From positions 62,001-126,000 of the forward strand of contig JAJLRJ010000011.1 of the NCBI GenBank assembly GCA_024195265.1: a DNA stretch of 64,000 bases. Reading direction: 5' to 3'. This DNA comes from Dendrophyllia cribrosa. Taxonomy: Eukaryota; Cnidaria; Anthozoa; Scleractinia; Dendrophylliidae. The notes under the pieces were generated by a model. The model saw only the letters and a program-made list of their open reading frames with translations. It was not told the DNA's origin and ran no database searches. Made by a program: the position numbers and the translations under genes. Numbering within the stretch: position 1 is the stretch's first letter; each line of letters begins with the position of its first letter. This document shows positions 25,201-34,600 of this stretch, one piece after another.

Positions 25201-26395
25201 CATGGCCGATGCAAACAGACAAGACCTACCAGATTTTTCAACATCAAGAAAGTTGCCTCTGATGTTTGCAGCACACGATGCATATTGGGCAAAACTGGGT
25301 CTTTAATAACAGACACAACTACTTGTAATCTTAACCTTAGTGGCTCAAGTATGAAAGGTGATCACTAACAAGATGTGGCCTGAATGGTCACTAAGGGCTT
25401 GTTCCCATGAGCAAATGATTGGAAGCTGAATAGGAGTCAAAGTTGTTCCTGGAAGCATAAGAAGCCTTACATTTTAGTTAAAAAAAAACCAAATCGCAAT
25501 CGGAAGCGCGACGGAATTGGAAGGATCAGAAAGTTTTTTTTTCCTTTTTTTTGTTTTTGCTTCCGTCGCTTGCTATCCACTTCTGTCGTTTCGATTCCAC
25601 TAGATCATAGGGTTCTTGCGATTCCGATTCTGCTTACAATTCTGCTAACGTTGCTAGTGGAAACCAAGCTTAATTGGACACTGAGGTGGTTGTTAATGAG
25701 GGTTGATTACTAACAAGAAGTGGCCGCTTACAAGAGATGTTCACTAACGAGAGGTAACCACTAACGAGAAGTGGTCAGGCCCGTAGGAGTAGGGGGGCCC
25801 GGGTAGGCCCGTGCCCCCCCACTTTTCGGGTGAAAATTTAAAAAAGAAGACTGCCACTTAACCGTCGAAAATATTGAAGGGGTCTCGGCCGACAACAGTC
25901 GATCGTGCCCTCTCACTTTCAAATTCGTTCCTACTGGCCTGGTGGTCACTGGTGAAAGGTAATCATTAATGGCGGAAAGACGCTCAGTGACAAGAGATGA
26001 CTACTAATGAGAAGTGGATACCGACTGGAGGTTGACACTAATGACCAACGACCACCAATGTTAAGTGAATACTAACTGGAGGTTGTCACTAATTAACGAT
26101 GGCTTCTTTTGAAGAGTGGTAACTAACGAGAGGTTGTGGGTGGTGGTGATTGGTCACTAATGAGAGGTGCATACCACTAACAAGTAATGGTTACTTATGA
26201 GAGGTAGTTGCTAACAAGAGATGATCGTTAATTAATACACAGTACTATACTGTTCTCGTTAACATTATTTCTTTCATTGTTTTTCAGGAGTTAGAGTTCA
26301 CCAACATGCAGCAAGTATTAACGGTCATGCATGCTTTCTATGCTGCCAAAGTTGCACAAGTCGACCCAAACTTCTCTTTTGATAATAGTTTTTAA
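4294..26395 (+). CDS. SNTG: gamma-type syntrophin, 21 coding exons
   Basis: Scaffold protein of the dystrophin complex under the plasma membrane. Exons: 4294-4302, 4428-4577, 7161-7211, 7541-7594, 8657-8713, 9289-9346, 16348-16391, 16882-16923, 17505-17577, 18548-18607, 18716-18786, 19259-19377, 19580-19709, 19841-19879, 20449-20565, 21843-21914, 22708-22786, 23511-23584, 24554-24646, 24759-24869, 26288-26395. All phases join to give 536 residues plus stop, close to the usual length of gamma syntrophins. Domain order is the family's: first PH half (about 20-53, KVRVKLSRDALTIQ), PDZ (about 89-172, carboxylate loop GGLGMSIKGG), second PH half (to about 318), PH2 (about 320-433, begins IVHMGWV) and the C-terminal SU region. 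The start is the ATG in GAAAATGGCCGAG; exon 1 codes only three residues. All introns looked at are GT-AG except after 19377, which uses GC (gcaagt). The BEL/Pao element sits in the 7-kb intron between exons 6 and 7. Exons and splice sites are seen; the gamma assignment is from overall similarity to the family. Confidence 0.93.
7161..7594 (+). other. tandemly duplicated mini-exons in syntrophin
   Basis: Exon 3 (7161-7211, 17 codons) and exon 4 (7541-7594, 18 codons) encode similar peptides, STNGKPDSPTWKKSPPG and STNGDAHSPTQKKLPPSG. Both begin after an AG acceptor (ttttag, ttttcag) and end GGG followed by gtaagt or gtaggt. Both are multiples of three in phase 0, so either or both can be used without breaking the frame. 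They extend the Ser/Pro-rich linker between the first PH half and the PDZ domain. Confidence 0.8.
7788..8470. repeat. tandem minisatellite (approx. 75-bp unit) in a syntrophin intron
   Basis: Repeating unit containing GTGACTAGGAGTATTGTTAC, TGGATGGGATGCTAGTCCA and TCACAGGGTGACCTG, at 7788-7930 and again at 8275-8470. The array is split by the MITE at 8104-8270. A single degenerate unit appears near 20730-20770. Confidence 0.8.
8104..8270. repeat. MITE inserted into the minisatellite
   Basis: About 60-bp inverted arms beginning TATATGTTGTGGTTTAA, containing AATTTTCAAACCAG. No coding capacity. Its insertion interrupts the 75-bp tandem array, so it is younger than the array. Confidence 0.8.
9512..9826. 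mobile_element. hAT-like MITE with 8-bp target duplication
   Basis: Flanked by TTATTAGG on both sides (9504-9511, 9827-9834), an 8-bp duplication as made by hAT transposons. Terminal inverted repeats resemble GCCTGCATAGCAGGC. A deleted relative lies at about 26905-27110, sharing GAAATCGGTGGGCGTAATGC. Superfamily inferred from the duplication length. Confidence 0.75.
10059..10240 (-). repeat. 3' LTR of the BEL/Pao element
   Basis: 182 bp, beginning TG and ending CA on the given strand. Same sequence as 15894-16075 except at its second base (G here, A in the other copy). Contains CTTATATGG on the coding strand, a possible TATA-like box. Confidence 0.92.
10333..15573 (-). pseudogene. BEL/Pao gag-pol, nearly intact
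   Basis: An open frame of 1616 codons runs from 15573 to 10723; the same frame continues after one in-frame TGA (10723-10725) to a stop at 10333. Landmarks in order: gag DUF1759 region (about residues 35-180), two or three CCHC-type zinc knuckles (about 245-310), a retropepsin-like site DNGS with the Asp at 372, reverse transcriptase with YVDD at 791-794, RNase H (FSDASKNAYAAA), integrase zinc-binding and catalytic regions (about 1320-1500) and a DUF5641-like tail cut by the stop. The upstream gag N-terminus lies in another frame (15447-16007). The breaks are seen; the loss of function is inferred. Confidence 0.9.
15447..15840 (-). pseudogene. N-terminal gag segment of the BEL/Pao element, out of frame
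   Basis: Begins at the ATG at 15838-15840 (MSEDLERLKAIRGAHRG) and is rich in charged, coiled-coil-like residues typical of the Pao gag start. It overlaps the main gag-pol frame by at least 126 bp in a different frame. Pao elements usually have one long frame, so a one-base indel near 15500-15573 is the simplest reading; a programmed frameshift is the alternative. Confidence 0.65.
15883..15893 (-). promoter_or_regulatory. retrotransposon primer-binding site
   Basis: Directly next to the 5' LTR on the coding strand reads TGGCGCCCAAC. This starts with the TGG expected to pair with a tRNA 3' CCA end and resembles known retroelement primer sites. The cognate tRNA is not identified. Confidence 0.75.
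15894..16075 (-). repeat. 5' LTR of the BEL/Pao element
   Basis: 182 bp; same as 10059-10240 except for one base at the inner edge. Confidence 0.92.
16200..16219. repeat. poly-G tract
   Basis: Twenty consecutive G residues just downstream of the BEL/Pao insertion, followed by GA-rich sequence. Confidence 0.95.
16449..16585. repeat. short foldback built of GTGAGCCAT-like words
   Basis: The left part repeats GAGCCATGTGAG/GTGAGCCATGTGG. The right part is an imperfect complement (GCATGGCTCGCAC, CTTGCTGGCT). Ends pair as TAGCCAGCGAGCCATGTGAG with its near-complement. Could form a hairpin; no coding capacity. Confidence 0.65.
17040..17375. repeat. three tandem units of a dispersed 'GGTCACAC' repeat
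   Basis: About 110-bp unit repeated three times, each with CAGCATAATAAACAGTACCA, AGTACTGCTCA and TTTGAATGGTCACAC. The same family occurs singly at about 18090-18190, 18890-19030, 21469-21686, 22943-23120, 27473-27780 (reverse) and 52094-52394. Confidence 0.8.
17660..18010. repeat. minisatellite of GTCCATCTTAGAGAG units
   Basis: Degenerate tandem copies of about 15-17 bp (AGAGAGGTGTCCATCTT) in a syntrophin intron, interrupted by about 120 bp of other sequence. Non-coding. Confidence 0.75.
20845..21290. mobile_element. MITE with GTCGTCC-rich inverted ends
   Basis: Ends AAGGCTGGTTCTCATATAAT and near-complement (AATTATATGATAACC type). Arms are packed with variants of CGTCCCGGTCGTC and TTCTCATATGATCG, repeated several times inside. 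No coding capacity. Confidence 0.8.
21469..21686 (+). repeat. dispersed MITE, 'AACCCTTT...AAAGGGTTA' family
   Basis: Begins TTAACCCTTTAACACCCAAG and ends CTCTGGGAGTGAAAGGGTTA. Contains AATGGTCACACCATAGG and CAAAAGTTAGAACTACGCTA, shared with the other copies in the window. Confidence 0.75.
22943..23120 (+). repeat. dispersed MITE, 'AACCCTTT' family, deleted copy
   Basis: Same family as 21469-21686: CCTTTAACTCCCACGAGTGC at the start and GACTCTGGGAGTGAAAGGGT at the end, with a shorter middle. Confidence 0.75.
23284..23440. mobile_element. MITE with GGTGGTTTTCAC ends
   Basis: Inverted ends (GGTGGTTTTCACATTACGTC versus GTGAAAACC near 23430) and an inner palindrome around AATTTTAATTAACTTC. It resembles 44521-44664. 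Confidence 0.65.
23670..23910. repeat. dispersed repeat with terminal poly-C
   Basis: Carries GATTGGTACCGCTTAGGGTG and other blocks shared in complement with 2340-2620. Bounded by G-rich sequence near 23640 and a C tract at 23889-23907, consistent with G/C-tipped inverted ends. Confidence 0.55.
25690..26230. repeat. degenerate minisatellite, ACTAACGAGAGGTG-like
   Basis: Many imperfect copies of words such as CACTAACGAGAAGTGGTCA and TACTAACAAGAG in the last syntrophin intron, broken by unrelated sequence at about 25780-25940. Non-coding. Confidence 0.65.
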
Positions 26396-26570
26396 GTGTC
26401 CAACAAGAGGTTATAAGACACCTTGACTATTTTCCAGGCTGGCGGCGTGCTGTTATGTTTTGGTGATTGTTTCATAGCCTGTGTGTGGTAGAATTTAACA
26501 GCAATGCTGCTTTATGTGAATTCAGTTGAAGTATGGTAACACGTTTTCCATTGCCTGTTCTATTAGTCAA

Positions 26571-26866
26571 AGTGGTTTTCAATCGAGTGTCATAAAACCA
26601 ATTGAAGTAATCACTCTGGCCAATCGCAACAGATACAGACAAACCAATGGACCAATCACAAACTAGGCAAATACATGTAGCTGGCGCCAAGCATTGGAAA
26701 AAATTGTGGGAGTAAGTCATAATTGGTTTTGGTTTTGGTTTTGGTTTTACTTCTGATTGGTTAAGAAAATGGCACAAGATTTTTTTATCCAATCACAAAG
26801 CGTAGAAATGTAAAACCAAAGTTAATTATTGCAAAATTACTTTTGACGGTCAATTTCAAACTGCTC
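26571..26866. mobile_element. MITE, GAGCAGTTTTCAATTGAGTG family, degenerate copy
   Basis: Ends GTGGTTTTCAATCGAGTGTC and TCAATTTCAAACTGCTC. The interior matches 46980-47263 (AAAACCAATTGAAGTAATCA, GGCGCCAAGCATTGG). It has an added (TTGGTT)n run. Confidence 0.75.
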
Positions 26867-26904
26867 TTTGTGAATTCAGTTGAAGTATGGTGACAAGTTT
26901 CACC

Positions 26905-27110
26905 AGCGTAGCAGGCATCGGGGAGAGGAGAACTGGGCAAGTGGGAAAGAATGCCTGCGGTAAAGACCCCATTTGGACATAATTGGATTACCAGGAAATC
27001 GGTGGGCGTAATGCGAATAGCCCAGTGCTTATAGCAGGCGTTCCTTCCCATCTCCCCGTCTCCTGTTTCGCACCCCTCCCCCCTCCCCATTTACACCTGC
27101 CACTCACGCT
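26905..27110. mobile_element. hAT-like MITE, deleted copy
   Basis: Shares GCGTAGCAGGCATCGGG, GAAATCGGTGGGCGTAATGC and the TTCGCACCCCTCCCCCCT-type end with 9512-9826, but lacks part of its middle. Confidence 0.7.
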
Positions 27111-27472
27111 ATGACAAGTTTTTCTTTGCCTGTTCTATTATCCAAAACTTCTCAGATCATTCCATCTGTGAGTTGTGTAGTCAGTCTTGAACATCAAGGA
27201 TCAGCCTAACTGGCACAGTCACACACATCAAGCGCACTCAGATCTGTCAGGATTGACGGCTCACTCTATTATTATTTCCTGTTGAATTTCACTCTGTCTG
27301 TGGCCTAAAAATCAAAGCTGAAGCCTGCCTAATGTGGAAGCCTCAGTATAACAGATAGTCTTCTTGGTCCTGGATTTAAGCCCATACATCTTCTCTAAAC
27401 TTATGTAAGATAATTATGTGGGGCAGTTGACCTCTGTTGTAATCCCCACCACGACATGAATGTTTGATTGTT

Positions 27473-27780
27473 TAACCCTATCACTCCCAGGTCCAAAAGG
27501 GACGTTTCAAAAGGATCTTATTAAATATTTTATTGAAAATTGCCGAGCACTTCCTTTTGCGTCATCCCTTTTAGCCACTACTATACCGATTTTTACATGT
27601 AATGTAGTTTTAACTTTGGAGTCTGTGGACGAAATCCTAAGGCGTGGCGTGACCAATCAAATGAAACCTCTTCGGCAGTACTTTTGCATGGTACCATTTA
27701 TTTCTTAATATTTGACAAAATGAAATTTGGGCTTTTCCTTGAATTTTGATTTTTGGCACTCTTGAGAATTCAAGGGTTAA
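27473..27780 (-). repeat. dispersed MITE, 'AACCCTTT' family, reverse copy
   Basis: Complement of the family at 21469-21686: starts TAACCCTATCACTCCCAGGT and ends TTGAGAATTCAAGGGTTAA. Contains the reversed GTGACCAATCAAATGAAACC block. Confidence 0.75.
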
Positions 27781-28319
27781 AAGGGAAGTAACCTGCTCAA
27801 AACGAAGGGGATTTGATCTCATTTGATGTGAACCATGTTGATGGCCCTGGGGTGAAGATTATGAAAACAAATTCTGCAGAATTCATTTGTGTAAGGGAAA
27901 GGTACTAAGCCGTGTATTTAGAGCAGTTTTCAACAAAAAGAGCAAAATCCCTGCACCTGTTGATATCAATATCTTCGCGCTTTACAGTCAAGATAGAATC
28001 ATTGTTATCTTTATGTCTTAGGATCCTTTTAATCATTAAGATAATACCTTGTATTTCAATGAAGTTTTGATATAAATTATTGTACAATCCTTTACAGACT
28101 TCTACGAGTCGAAACTTTGATTTTACAAACCTCAATAACGCTGTTTAATTTATATCAACCAGCCATACGAGAGTTTATGGGTGCTTTGTAAAGTGATGCG
28201 TTAGCTTTCAGTGGAGTTATATCCGACAATGTATATAAATCTATTAAATTCAATAAAATATCTTTATATGAATAAAACTTACTGTTTTTATTTTTTTTGA
28301 AGATTCAGTGTTTTATTCT

Positions 28320-28763
28320 CTGAGCCCGATTGTTCGAAAGTCGGTTAACGCTAATCCAGGATTAAAACTTAATCGAGGATTTTATTTCTCTTGTAAGAAG
28401 TGTTTTCAAAAACGTATTTTAAGCTACACGCGAAGACAAGTCAAAGTCGAAACTAAAGCGGCGAAAATACTTTGGAAAAAAATCTCCATTGAAGTATTTA
28501 ACTCAGTAGGCCTGTACCTCTTCGGAACCTCTAATTTTATTCGACCTGGATGAGGTGCACCTCAATTGTTTTTAAGGCTAGGGTCCATTGTTGTATTGTT
28601 TGTTCTATTGTTTTCTTAGCCAATCCTGTGAGGCGTTACGAAAGGTGCAGGTCTGCCCATTTAACTGGATTAAAAAAAATCTCCATTGAAGTATTTATTA
28701 ACTGGAATCAAAATTGACGCTAACCATGGGTTAGCTTAATCGATCTTTGAACAACCCGGCCCT
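28320..28763. mobile_element. MITE with GAGCCCGATTGTTCGAA ends
   Basis: The left end GCCCGATTGTTCGAAAGTCG pairs imperfectly with the right end CGATCTTTGAACAACCCGGC. An internal block (AAAAAATCTCCATTGAAGTA) occurs twice. No coding capacity. Confidence 0.65.
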
Positions 28764-28783
28764 GCACTGTAATGCAATGCAAT

Positions 28784-30695
28784 GCACAGCAATTTTTAGC
28801 AGGATGGATTAATAGTTCGTGGTTTTGTTCTCGGAAATGATTTCCCGTCAAAAACTACCTTTTAGCTGTATTCAAAAGCTGCAAGCGTAGATACCCTTGA
28901 TAGGTAAAGACTTACTTAAGGTGGCTCGACTGGGTTTTTGAGTGACGATACCGTTTAGCTTTGAGAAACTTGTGTACCACCACAAATGATCCAACGGAAA
29001 ACGATTACCACAGCTATACTAGAGAAAGATTAAAGTTTCAGATGAGGTAAGTTTTATGGAAATCGGAGCTGCCATAGCAACGTTATGACGTCATTCCCTG
29101 TTTTACATAATACATCAAGAGAGAATTTTGAAAAACGCTCTCTGGATCTTCGACCTGACGTACTTGTCCTAAGGTCTACAAAATTTTGCAAATTTCTATG
29201 CAAGCGTTTTCGAGAAAATTTCGAGTAAAGTTTTAAGGTGTTAAAATACAGCAAAACCAAAACAATTTTGAAATGTTATTACATGTAAAACTTATGTCTA
29301 CAAAGCTTGATGAAACAGTATTTTGGTCTTAAATGAATTTAATACCATTCAAATGCCTTAGGTGAAAATCTCAAGGAAATCGCTCCGTTTTAATTTCAGA
29401 AAAATTGGCTTGAATATGAACTGGCCTGGAGTGTTATTTCGCTTTTATATCAAAAATTGACCCTACACTTATTAAAATTGTCACGAATTAAAAAGCGATC
29501 GATGAATTTTTTTAAAACTTAGTCCTCATGAAGATTAATTAATGTTTAATACAATCTCCAAGTTTCAAATTCATTGAAACATTCTAAGGCTGTCAATTTG
29601 TAGCGCCAACTCAGGAAAATATTGAGCTGATTTTCGCGCTTGTGGCTTGTTGTTTCATTATGCATCTCCATTGTATCAAATCGTCGTGGAATTGTAGCTT
29701 TCGGTACATCATGAATTCATGTAACACTTAAAACAAAGCAATGAAGTGTTTATGAATTAATTATGTACTGAAAGTTACAATTGCATGGCGATTCGAGACA
29801 ATGGAGACGCATAATGAGAGCAACAAACCACTTTCGTGAAAATCAGCTCAATATTTTCCTACGTTGAGGCTGTAAATTGACAGCTTTAGAACGTTTCAAT
29901 GAATTTGAAACTTGGCAGTTGTATTGAATATTAATTAATCTTTATGAGGACTAAGTTTTAACAAAATTCATCTATCGCTATTAAATTCGTGACCATTTTA
30001 ATAATTGTAGGGTCAATTTTTGATAAAAACGCGAAATAACACTCCAGACCAGTTCATATTCAAGCCAACGTTTATAAAATTCAAATGAACGATTTCGCAG
30101 AGATTTTCACTCAAGGTATTTGGATGGTATAAAATTCATTTAAGACCAAAATATTATTTCATCAAGCCTTGTAGACATAAGTTTTAATAACATTTCAAAA
30201 TTGTTTTGTTTTTGTTGTATTTTAACACCTTAAAACTTCACTCGAAATTTTCTCGAAAACGCTTTTATAGAAAATTGTAAAATTTTGTAGACCTTAGGAC
30301 AAGTACGTCAGGTCGAAGATCCAGAGAGCGTTTTCCAAAATTATCTCTTGATGACAAGTAATTCGGTATTATGTAAAACAGGGAGTGACGTCATAACGTT
30401 GCTTTGGCAACTTCGATTTCCATAAAACTTACCCAGTCTGAAACTTTAATCTTTCTCTAGTACAGCTGTGGCAATCGATTTTCCGTTGTATCGTTTGTGG
30501 TGGTACACAAGTTTCTCAAAGCTAAACGGTATCGTCACTCAAAAACCCAGTCGAGCCACCTTAAGTAAGTCTTTATCTATCAAGGTGATCTACGCTTGCA
30601 GCTTTTGAATACAGCTAAAAGGTAATTTTTGACGGGAAATCATTTCCGAGAACAAAACCACGAACTATTAATCCATCCTGCTAAAAAACTGTGCA
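28784..30695. repeat. 1.9-kb near-perfect palindrome
   Basis: Two arms of about 955 bp are inverted copies of each other with a few per cent differences and almost no spacer; the centre is near 29740 around ACACTTAAAACAAAGCAATG. Outer edges are TGCACAG...TTTAGCAGGATGG and complement. No frame longer than about 70 codons in either arm. Possibly a giant foldback element; its transcript would form a very long hairpin. Confidence 0.9.
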
Positions 30696-30798
30696 CGGCG
30701 TTTTTTCTTAAACATTTTGTACATGGAAACATGTTTTTCTGGGTAATTACTACCGCGCAGAACTGCGGAATATTTTTAAAAATAAATTCTTATTTTAG

Positions 30799-31215
30799 GC
30801 CCCGTCCACACTAGTGCGTTTTCGTTTGAAAACGCATACTTTTTTATCTGATTTTACCGATCGTCCACACTAAAACGATCAAAAACGGAGATGTTAATCT
30901 ATAAAAACGGAGGTTTTCGAAAACGCTTTTCAGAGTAGAGACTTCTGTAAACGCAGGTCTATCGTTTCAAACGATAGCTTTTCAAAAACGCTTACGTCAC
31001 AACTCATCGCTGACGTTATTGGACTGATGCGTATTGAACAGAAAAACGTCCGAGCAGAGCCTGGCGATGAAAACGCATCTTTGGATCATCGATTTTCAGC
31101 CCCTAGTGTGGACGGTCAAAAACGATGTGAAAACGCTAGTGTGGACGCAGATCTTTTTATCCGTTTTCGGGGAACCAAAAACGGAGGTTTTCAAAAACGC
31201 ATTAGTGTGGACGGA
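30799..31215. mobile_element. MITE with CCGTCCACACTA ends
   Basis: The left end GCCCCGTCCACACTAGTGCG pairs with the right CGCATTAGTGTGGACGG. The AAACGCTAGTGTGGACG and AAAAACGGAGGTTTTC words recur inside as subterminal repeats. No coding capacity. Confidence 0.8.
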
Positions 31216-31217
31216 GT

Positions 31218-31345
31218 CTATCTTTTCATCGAGGGTCGAGGGTTCCATGTCGAGGGTCGAGGGTAACAAAATAAATAAATAAAACAAATAAAATAGAAAC
31301 AAAAATTCAATTAAGGAAGAATTTACTGAACCGTTTTAAAGATGC
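31218..31345. repeat. TCGAGGG array with AAATAAA-rich tail, copy 1
   Basis: GTCGAGGGTCGAGGGTTCCA, then GTCGAGGGTCGAGGGTAACA, then an AAATAAATAAA run and the block CGTTTTAAAGATGCGATAAG. The same order recurs at 34967-35056 and 39280-39415. Confidence 0.8.
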
Positions 31346-31400
31346 GATAAGAATTGCATGCAAACGTTAGCGGGTGGAGGGAGGAGGTGGGGGAAGGTGG

Positions 31401-31505
<105 letters not shown>

Positions 31506-32111
31506 ATAAAATAGCACATGGACATTCTAATTCGTTTTTAAGCATTGCATTTAGAACCCAAAGAAGTTCGGCATATCGAAGAAATATGACCAAAAAACCG
31601 AGATTTCAGTCACAACAGCCTCGATTAGCCTTTTTTTGCTATTAGCGGTGGGCAAGCATCTCCATTTCTAATTTCTAATGAATTTTAAAACTGACAACGT
31701 AACTACTGTGGTATTTGGGAAGTGTGAATAAATTGCTTTGTTCTAAACGGTTTCACAACATGCGGTTATCAATTGTAAAGGAAACTCTTTTGTTATCTTG
31801 ACATATCCAAGCTTCAGACAATATTGTTTCTAGGGCAGAATCGGTCATAATTATTAACTTTGTTTTCCCCACGATGGAAAATGTCGACAAATCAGGCTGC
31901 CCAGTAGCCACTATTTCGTAAGTTTAATTTCGCAGTTATTTTTTGCTTTGACATACATATTCCATTACGCACCAAGTGATTGGCTGCGGCAAATTGGTAA
32001 ACAAATCTAGGGAAGTCGCTACCTGGCCGCGATTTCCGGTGTCGGTGATAAAGCGTTCCAGTTCTTGTAAAACACCTTTGATCTAATTTTTTCTTCCTTA
32101 GTTTCACACAT

Positions 32112-32549
32112 GTAAAACGTCATAAATGAAACTGAAAATACCGTTCTATCGTTAGCAATTCAGGGTTTTGACAAGCAAAGAAAAAATACGATGTATTTTT
32201 GGTTTGAAATATATGTCATGTTGACAAGTTTGAGCTCAATCGGAAAATCAAAAGATATTTCTAAGCACAGATTTACCTGACGTGTGACTAAAAGAGAAGG
32301 TAACTATAACGTTAATAAAAACTTCAATAAAAACATATTAGAAGTGTAGAAGTGCTAGAATTTTTTTTACGAGCTTCTTGGTGCACTAAAACTGTTCCAG
32401 AAGCCAGTTTACAAAACATGTTACCTGTCTCCTCATTAAAGACTTGTGGACCTTGTGGCTGCAGGGTATATTCGGGCATGATGCTTCTTTGTGTGCTGAT
32501 GGTAAGGTGGATTTTGTTTTCAAATCTTTATTGGAAATAATTTTTTTGG
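32112..32549. repeat. left arm of an approx. 9-kb inverted-repeat pair
   Basis: Near-complement of 40631-41096: shares AAAACGTCATAAATGAAACT, CAGAAGCCAGTTTACAAAAC and TTCAAATCTTTATTGGAA. The outer edge begins at GTAAAACGTCATAAATG. Confidence 0.88.
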
Positions 32550-32929
32550 CTCCCCCCCCCCCCCCCCCCCCCCACACCTTCCCCCCCTCCCCGAACACTT
32601 GATCGTGTAATTGTAACACCGAAAACTGTTGAAACGTGACAAAAATGACGAGATTTTGTACCGTATTTCCTTGAATAATGGCCGTCCCTCGAATAATCGC
32701 CCCTTTTTAGTGAAATTATATGAAATAATCGCCTCCTTCGAATTCGTCAACGGCGAACTCAGAATCCTTCAAAATCGCTCAAAATATCACTTTCACGGCA
32801 AAAGGACGACAACACACAACAAATAAGGTAATTTAACGTTAATTTAGCGTTAATCAGTACATACATTTGGCGATACGTCGGCTATAACATGAAATTTAGG
32901 TAAATCCCATACATTTCATGGGGCACCCA

Positions 32930-33348
32930 AAGCCCGGGGGGGGGGGGGGGGAGGTACCCAACAAAGTTTTGTACGGGGATGCTCCGCCCCAAGGTCCAAA
33001 CCCTTACCCTTTCATATACCGTTTTTGACAGAAAAGGTACACCTTTCATATACCTTTCATTGAAAATGGCACCCCTTTTATATAGCCTTTACGTGCGTCT
33101 GTTTGATATATTTTGAAAAGCGCTTTTTATAATTTAAATGGCAGTTTTCCCTACCCTTTTTATACTTCAACCGGTGTTTTCCCTACCCTTTCCTATACTT
33201 CGTGAAATCCCTACCCTTTCATATACTTCAACTCGTGAAATCCCTACCCTTTCATATACCGCCAGCCTAAAAAAGGTACCCCTTTCGGGCGGAGCATCCC
33301 CGTATAGCCCATTATAGGGAGTACCCCCCCCCCCCCTCCCCCCCTGGG
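32930..33348. mobile_element. MITE with poly-G tips and approx. 33-bp internal repeats
   Basis: Inverted blocks TACGGGGATGCTCCGCC (left) and GGCGGAGCATCCCCGTATA (right) lie just inside G tracts of about 15 bases. In between, four imperfect copies of a CCCTACCCTTTCATATACTT unit. Confidence 0.75.
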
Positions 33349-33680
33349 CACCCAACGAATCTGTTCCTCACTTTATCTGTTCCCAGCGAAATTCTTGCGT
33401 GTGATCGACGTTTTCGATCCGCAGGCGTGTGACACACACATAATGCGTGTGAGTTGGTAGGTATAAAGTGATGCCTATCTAGTTTATCTCGAAATGTCGC
33501 CAGCACAACGTAACGTTAAGTCGTTATTGACAATCCTTTCCTTTACTCTATTATATCCTTTTTTGCACCTACTGTACTCCAACTTTTTTTTTTTTGGGGG
33601 GGGGGGGACGTTTTCCGAGGGGGTAAGGCTTTTTCGGGGGGGGGGGGGGGGGGATAAATTTCTAGGAGGAAAGAGACCGA

Positions 33681-33785
33681 GTCCAGAGTCCAGAGTCCAG
33701 AGTCCAGAGTCCAGAGTCCAGAGTCCAGAGTCCAGAGTCCAGAGTCCAGGGTCCAGGGTCCAGGGTCCAGGGTCCAGGGTCCAGT
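33681..33785. repeat. 7-bp tandem array, (GTCCAGA)9 then (GTCCAGG)5
   Basis: Nine perfect GTCCAGA units (33681-33743) switch at one point to five GTCCAGG units (33744-33778). Related single words appear at 38790-38840. It ends about 125 bp upstream of the intronless ORF. Confidence 0.92.
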
Positions 33786-33910
33786 CCAGCTTTTAGGATA
33801 TGTATAGTGTGTGCAGCTTGAAATTCAATTCACTGAGCGCACGAGCCAGAGAGGAGAGGTGATTGTTAGAGAAAGGAAAACTATCGCTTATATTAACACA
33901 GTATTGAGCT

Positions 33911-34600
33911 ATGACTACAGCCGCAGCAAAAGCTAAACGACCAGCATGGCGTACCAAAGTGCTTTACCATCGCCTGATGCTTCCCAATTGGCTCCGCAAT
34001 AGCAACCTCAATGGCGGCAAGGTAGAATGGAACTCCCCGAACGAAGGAAACGATCTCAACCTTATCATTAAAGCTGACTCTTCTGACTGGGAAAACATCT
34101 TCAGAGTTCCTTTGATCCCCAAAAATGTGTTGGATGACGACGCAGACATCACAGTCAAAATGAAGGTGGGAGTCCTGCTTCCCGAGCCTCAGAAGCCGCG
34201 TGATCCTATGTCTTACATGATCTCTGATGGAGACTGGTCCATTGGAATTCAACTGTTAGATCCAAACCACGACTACGCTACCAACGGTCCGTACAAAGCA
34301 GTAGAAGGCGATTCTGCCAAAAACAAATTGAAGAACCCGAACGATAAAGTCGCCACAACCCTGGTTGCTACCAGTTCTAGAAACAACCCTGATCAGTTCG
34401 AGTTGACGTTCAAACCCTCCGAGACGTTTGGATCGGCCTACTGCGCCGTAGATGACGGGCATAAGATTGTCGCGCAATATTCTGACTCCTTGAAGCTGAG
34501 CCAAGGATTATCCTTTGAGTTGTATCGCTACAAAAGCACGGAGATATACACCATCAACTATATTGAGATAACCGTGTACGAGGACTCTAAGCCTGTCTAA
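33911..34600 (+). CDS. intronless protein of unknown function, 229 aa
   Basis: A complete ATG-to-TAA frame with balanced composition and no low-complexity stretch, unlike the shadow frames around it. I do not recognise a family. Residues 1-35 are basic with tryptophans (RPAWRTKVLYHRLMLPNW). The rest alternates hydrophobic and polar residues as in a beta-sandwich (for example GLSFELYRYKSTEIYTINYI near the end). One cysteine only, no signal peptide and no membrane segment, so probably cytosolic. AATAAA lies at 34703-34708 and again at 34856-34861. It sits between heptamer arrays and inside the 32112/41096 inverted-repeat pair, so it may be a single-exon host gene, an old retrocopy or transposon cargo. 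Confidence 0.7.
   Translation: MTTAAAKAKRPAWRTKVLYHRLMLPNWLRNSNLNGGKVEWNSPNEGNDLNLIIKADSSDWENIFRVPLIPKNVLDDDADITVKMKVGVLLPEPQKPRDPMSYMISDGDWSIGIQLLDPNHDYATNGPYKAVEGDSAKNKLKNPNDKVATTLVATSSRNNPDQFELTFKPSETFGSAYCAVDDGHKIVAQYSDSLKLSQGLSFELYRYKSTEIYTINYIEITVYEDSKPV

Larger units (their letters stand above)
26396..28319. other. syntrophin 3' flank, repeats only
   Basis: No AATAAA is close to the syntrophin stop; the first strong ones are near 28248. The stretch holds two MITE copies and one reverse 'AACCCTTT' repeat. No other gene is seen. Confidence 0.5.

Noticed and set aside
33911..34600. Minus-strand frames of 119 and 82 codons over the same interval
   Set aside because: Antisense shadows of the plus-strand 229-codon frame, which has the better composition, start and poly(A) signals.
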